Assembly: GCF_029433445.1 (NCBI RefSeq)
Contig: NZ_JAQTIC010000003.1
Location: 153,074 to 217,073, forward strand
DNA from: Lactobacillus sp. ESL0701
GTDB taxonomy: Bacteria; Bacillota; Bacilli; Lactobacillales; Lactobacillaceae
Direction: 5' to 3'
Length of the DNA: 64,000 nt
This document shows positions 63,824 to 64,000 of this stretch, in pieces. A program made the position numbers and the translations under genes. Under the pieces are notes generated by a model. It ran no database searches and was not told where the DNA came from. It was given only the letters and a program-made list of their open reading frames with translations. Within the stretch, counting starts at the first letter, position 1. Every line of letters begins with the position of its first letter.

Positions 63824-64000
63824 ATGGTAGATTCAGATCAAAAGAAAAAGTTAGAGAAGGAAATAGTAGAGAAGGAGAAGATTGACAAGGCGCGGGCACT
63901 CAGACGTAATTTATTAGCTGCGAGTACTGCCGGAATCGGTGGTATTTTAGGTGGTCTATTGAGTTCACCGCAGGTTGCCCATGCGGCAACTAATGTGCCT
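63824..64000 (+). CDS. Exported protein, N-terminal part (cut by right edge); candidate accessory Sec substrate
   Basis: Only 59 codons are in the window. They encode a long charged N-region (about 28 residues, many K/E/R) and a glycine-rich hydrophobic core (STAGIGGILGGLLSSPQVAHA, cleavage probably after AHA at about residue 54). Glycine in the core and an extended N-region are hallmarks of signal peptides routed through SecA2/SecY2, and it is not a YSIRK signal. With the accessory Sec operon just upstream, a serine-rich adhesin is likely, but the serine-rich repeats, if any, are outside the window. Ribosome site AGGTG. Confidence 0.72.
   Translation, partial: MVDSDQKKKLEKEIVEKEKIDKARALRRNLLAASTAGIGGILGGLLSSPQVAHAATNVP

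Overview
The window is chromosomal DNA from a low-GC Gram-positive bacterium, almost certainly Lactobacillus in the narrow sense (delbrueckii/acidophilus branch). Supporting signs are the cggR-gap-pgk-tpiA glycolytic cluster, the rapZ-yvcK-whiA block followed by an inverted clpP, glycerol-phosphate oxidase, the murB-cdaA-cdaR-glmM-glmS block, AT-rich spacers, strong AGGAGG-type ribosome sites, frequent TTG/GTG starts, a YSIRK surface protein and an accessory Sec (SecA2/SecY2) locus. The species cannot be fixed from the sequence alone.

Layout. 0-12.3 kb is housekeeping: the 3' end of gpsA, trxB, a phosphohexomutase, uvrB-uvrA behind a LexA-like box, a DUF308 membrane protein, rapZ-yvcK-whiA, and clpP on the minus strand with a CIRCE operator on its promoter. 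12.3-18 kb is accessory: two paralogous secreted proteins of unknown function flank an APC amino-acid permease, a possible small RNA and a small hydrophobic ORF, followed by tRNA-Arg(CCG). 18-22.5 kb is the CggR-controlled lower glycolysis cluster. 22.5-27.1 kb is an Rgg-type regulator facing a small secreted basic protein and an ABC-transporter operon, then a YxeA-like protein. 27.1-31.4 kb is a LysR regulator opposite glpK-glpO. 31.5-35.3 kb holds a tubby-like protein, a HAD phosphatase, ung, pta and tsaE.

35.5-38.6 kb holds two tandem copies of a two-gene cassette: a short GT-A-like putative glycosyltransferase and a partner of unrecognised family. 38.6-47.5 kb returns to core genes: an exonuclease, murB, cdaA-cdaR-glmM, glmS with NagR-type operators, a HAD phosphatase, a CopY/BlaI-like repressor and a membrane protein.

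47.5-59.2 kb is one long, tightly overlapping accessory Sec operon that begins with a third copy of the same cassette: cassette C, asp3, gtfA, a short gtfB, a SecE-like mini-protein, secA2, secY2, asp1, asp2. After its terminator come a 1233-residue YSIRK-signal surface protein with no LPXTG anchor and the start of another exported protein. The glycine-rich signal peptide of that last protein makes it the best candidate here for a SecA2/SecY2 substrate.

Taken together, the right half looks like an adhesin glycosylation and export island interleaved with cell-wall precursor genes. The most novel element is the triplicated glycosyltransferase/partner cassette, which I infer extends the glycan that GtfA/GtfB start on the exported adhesin. 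No transposase, prophage, CRISPR array or replication origin was recognised. All start choices, promoters and operators are from reading the sequence by eye.
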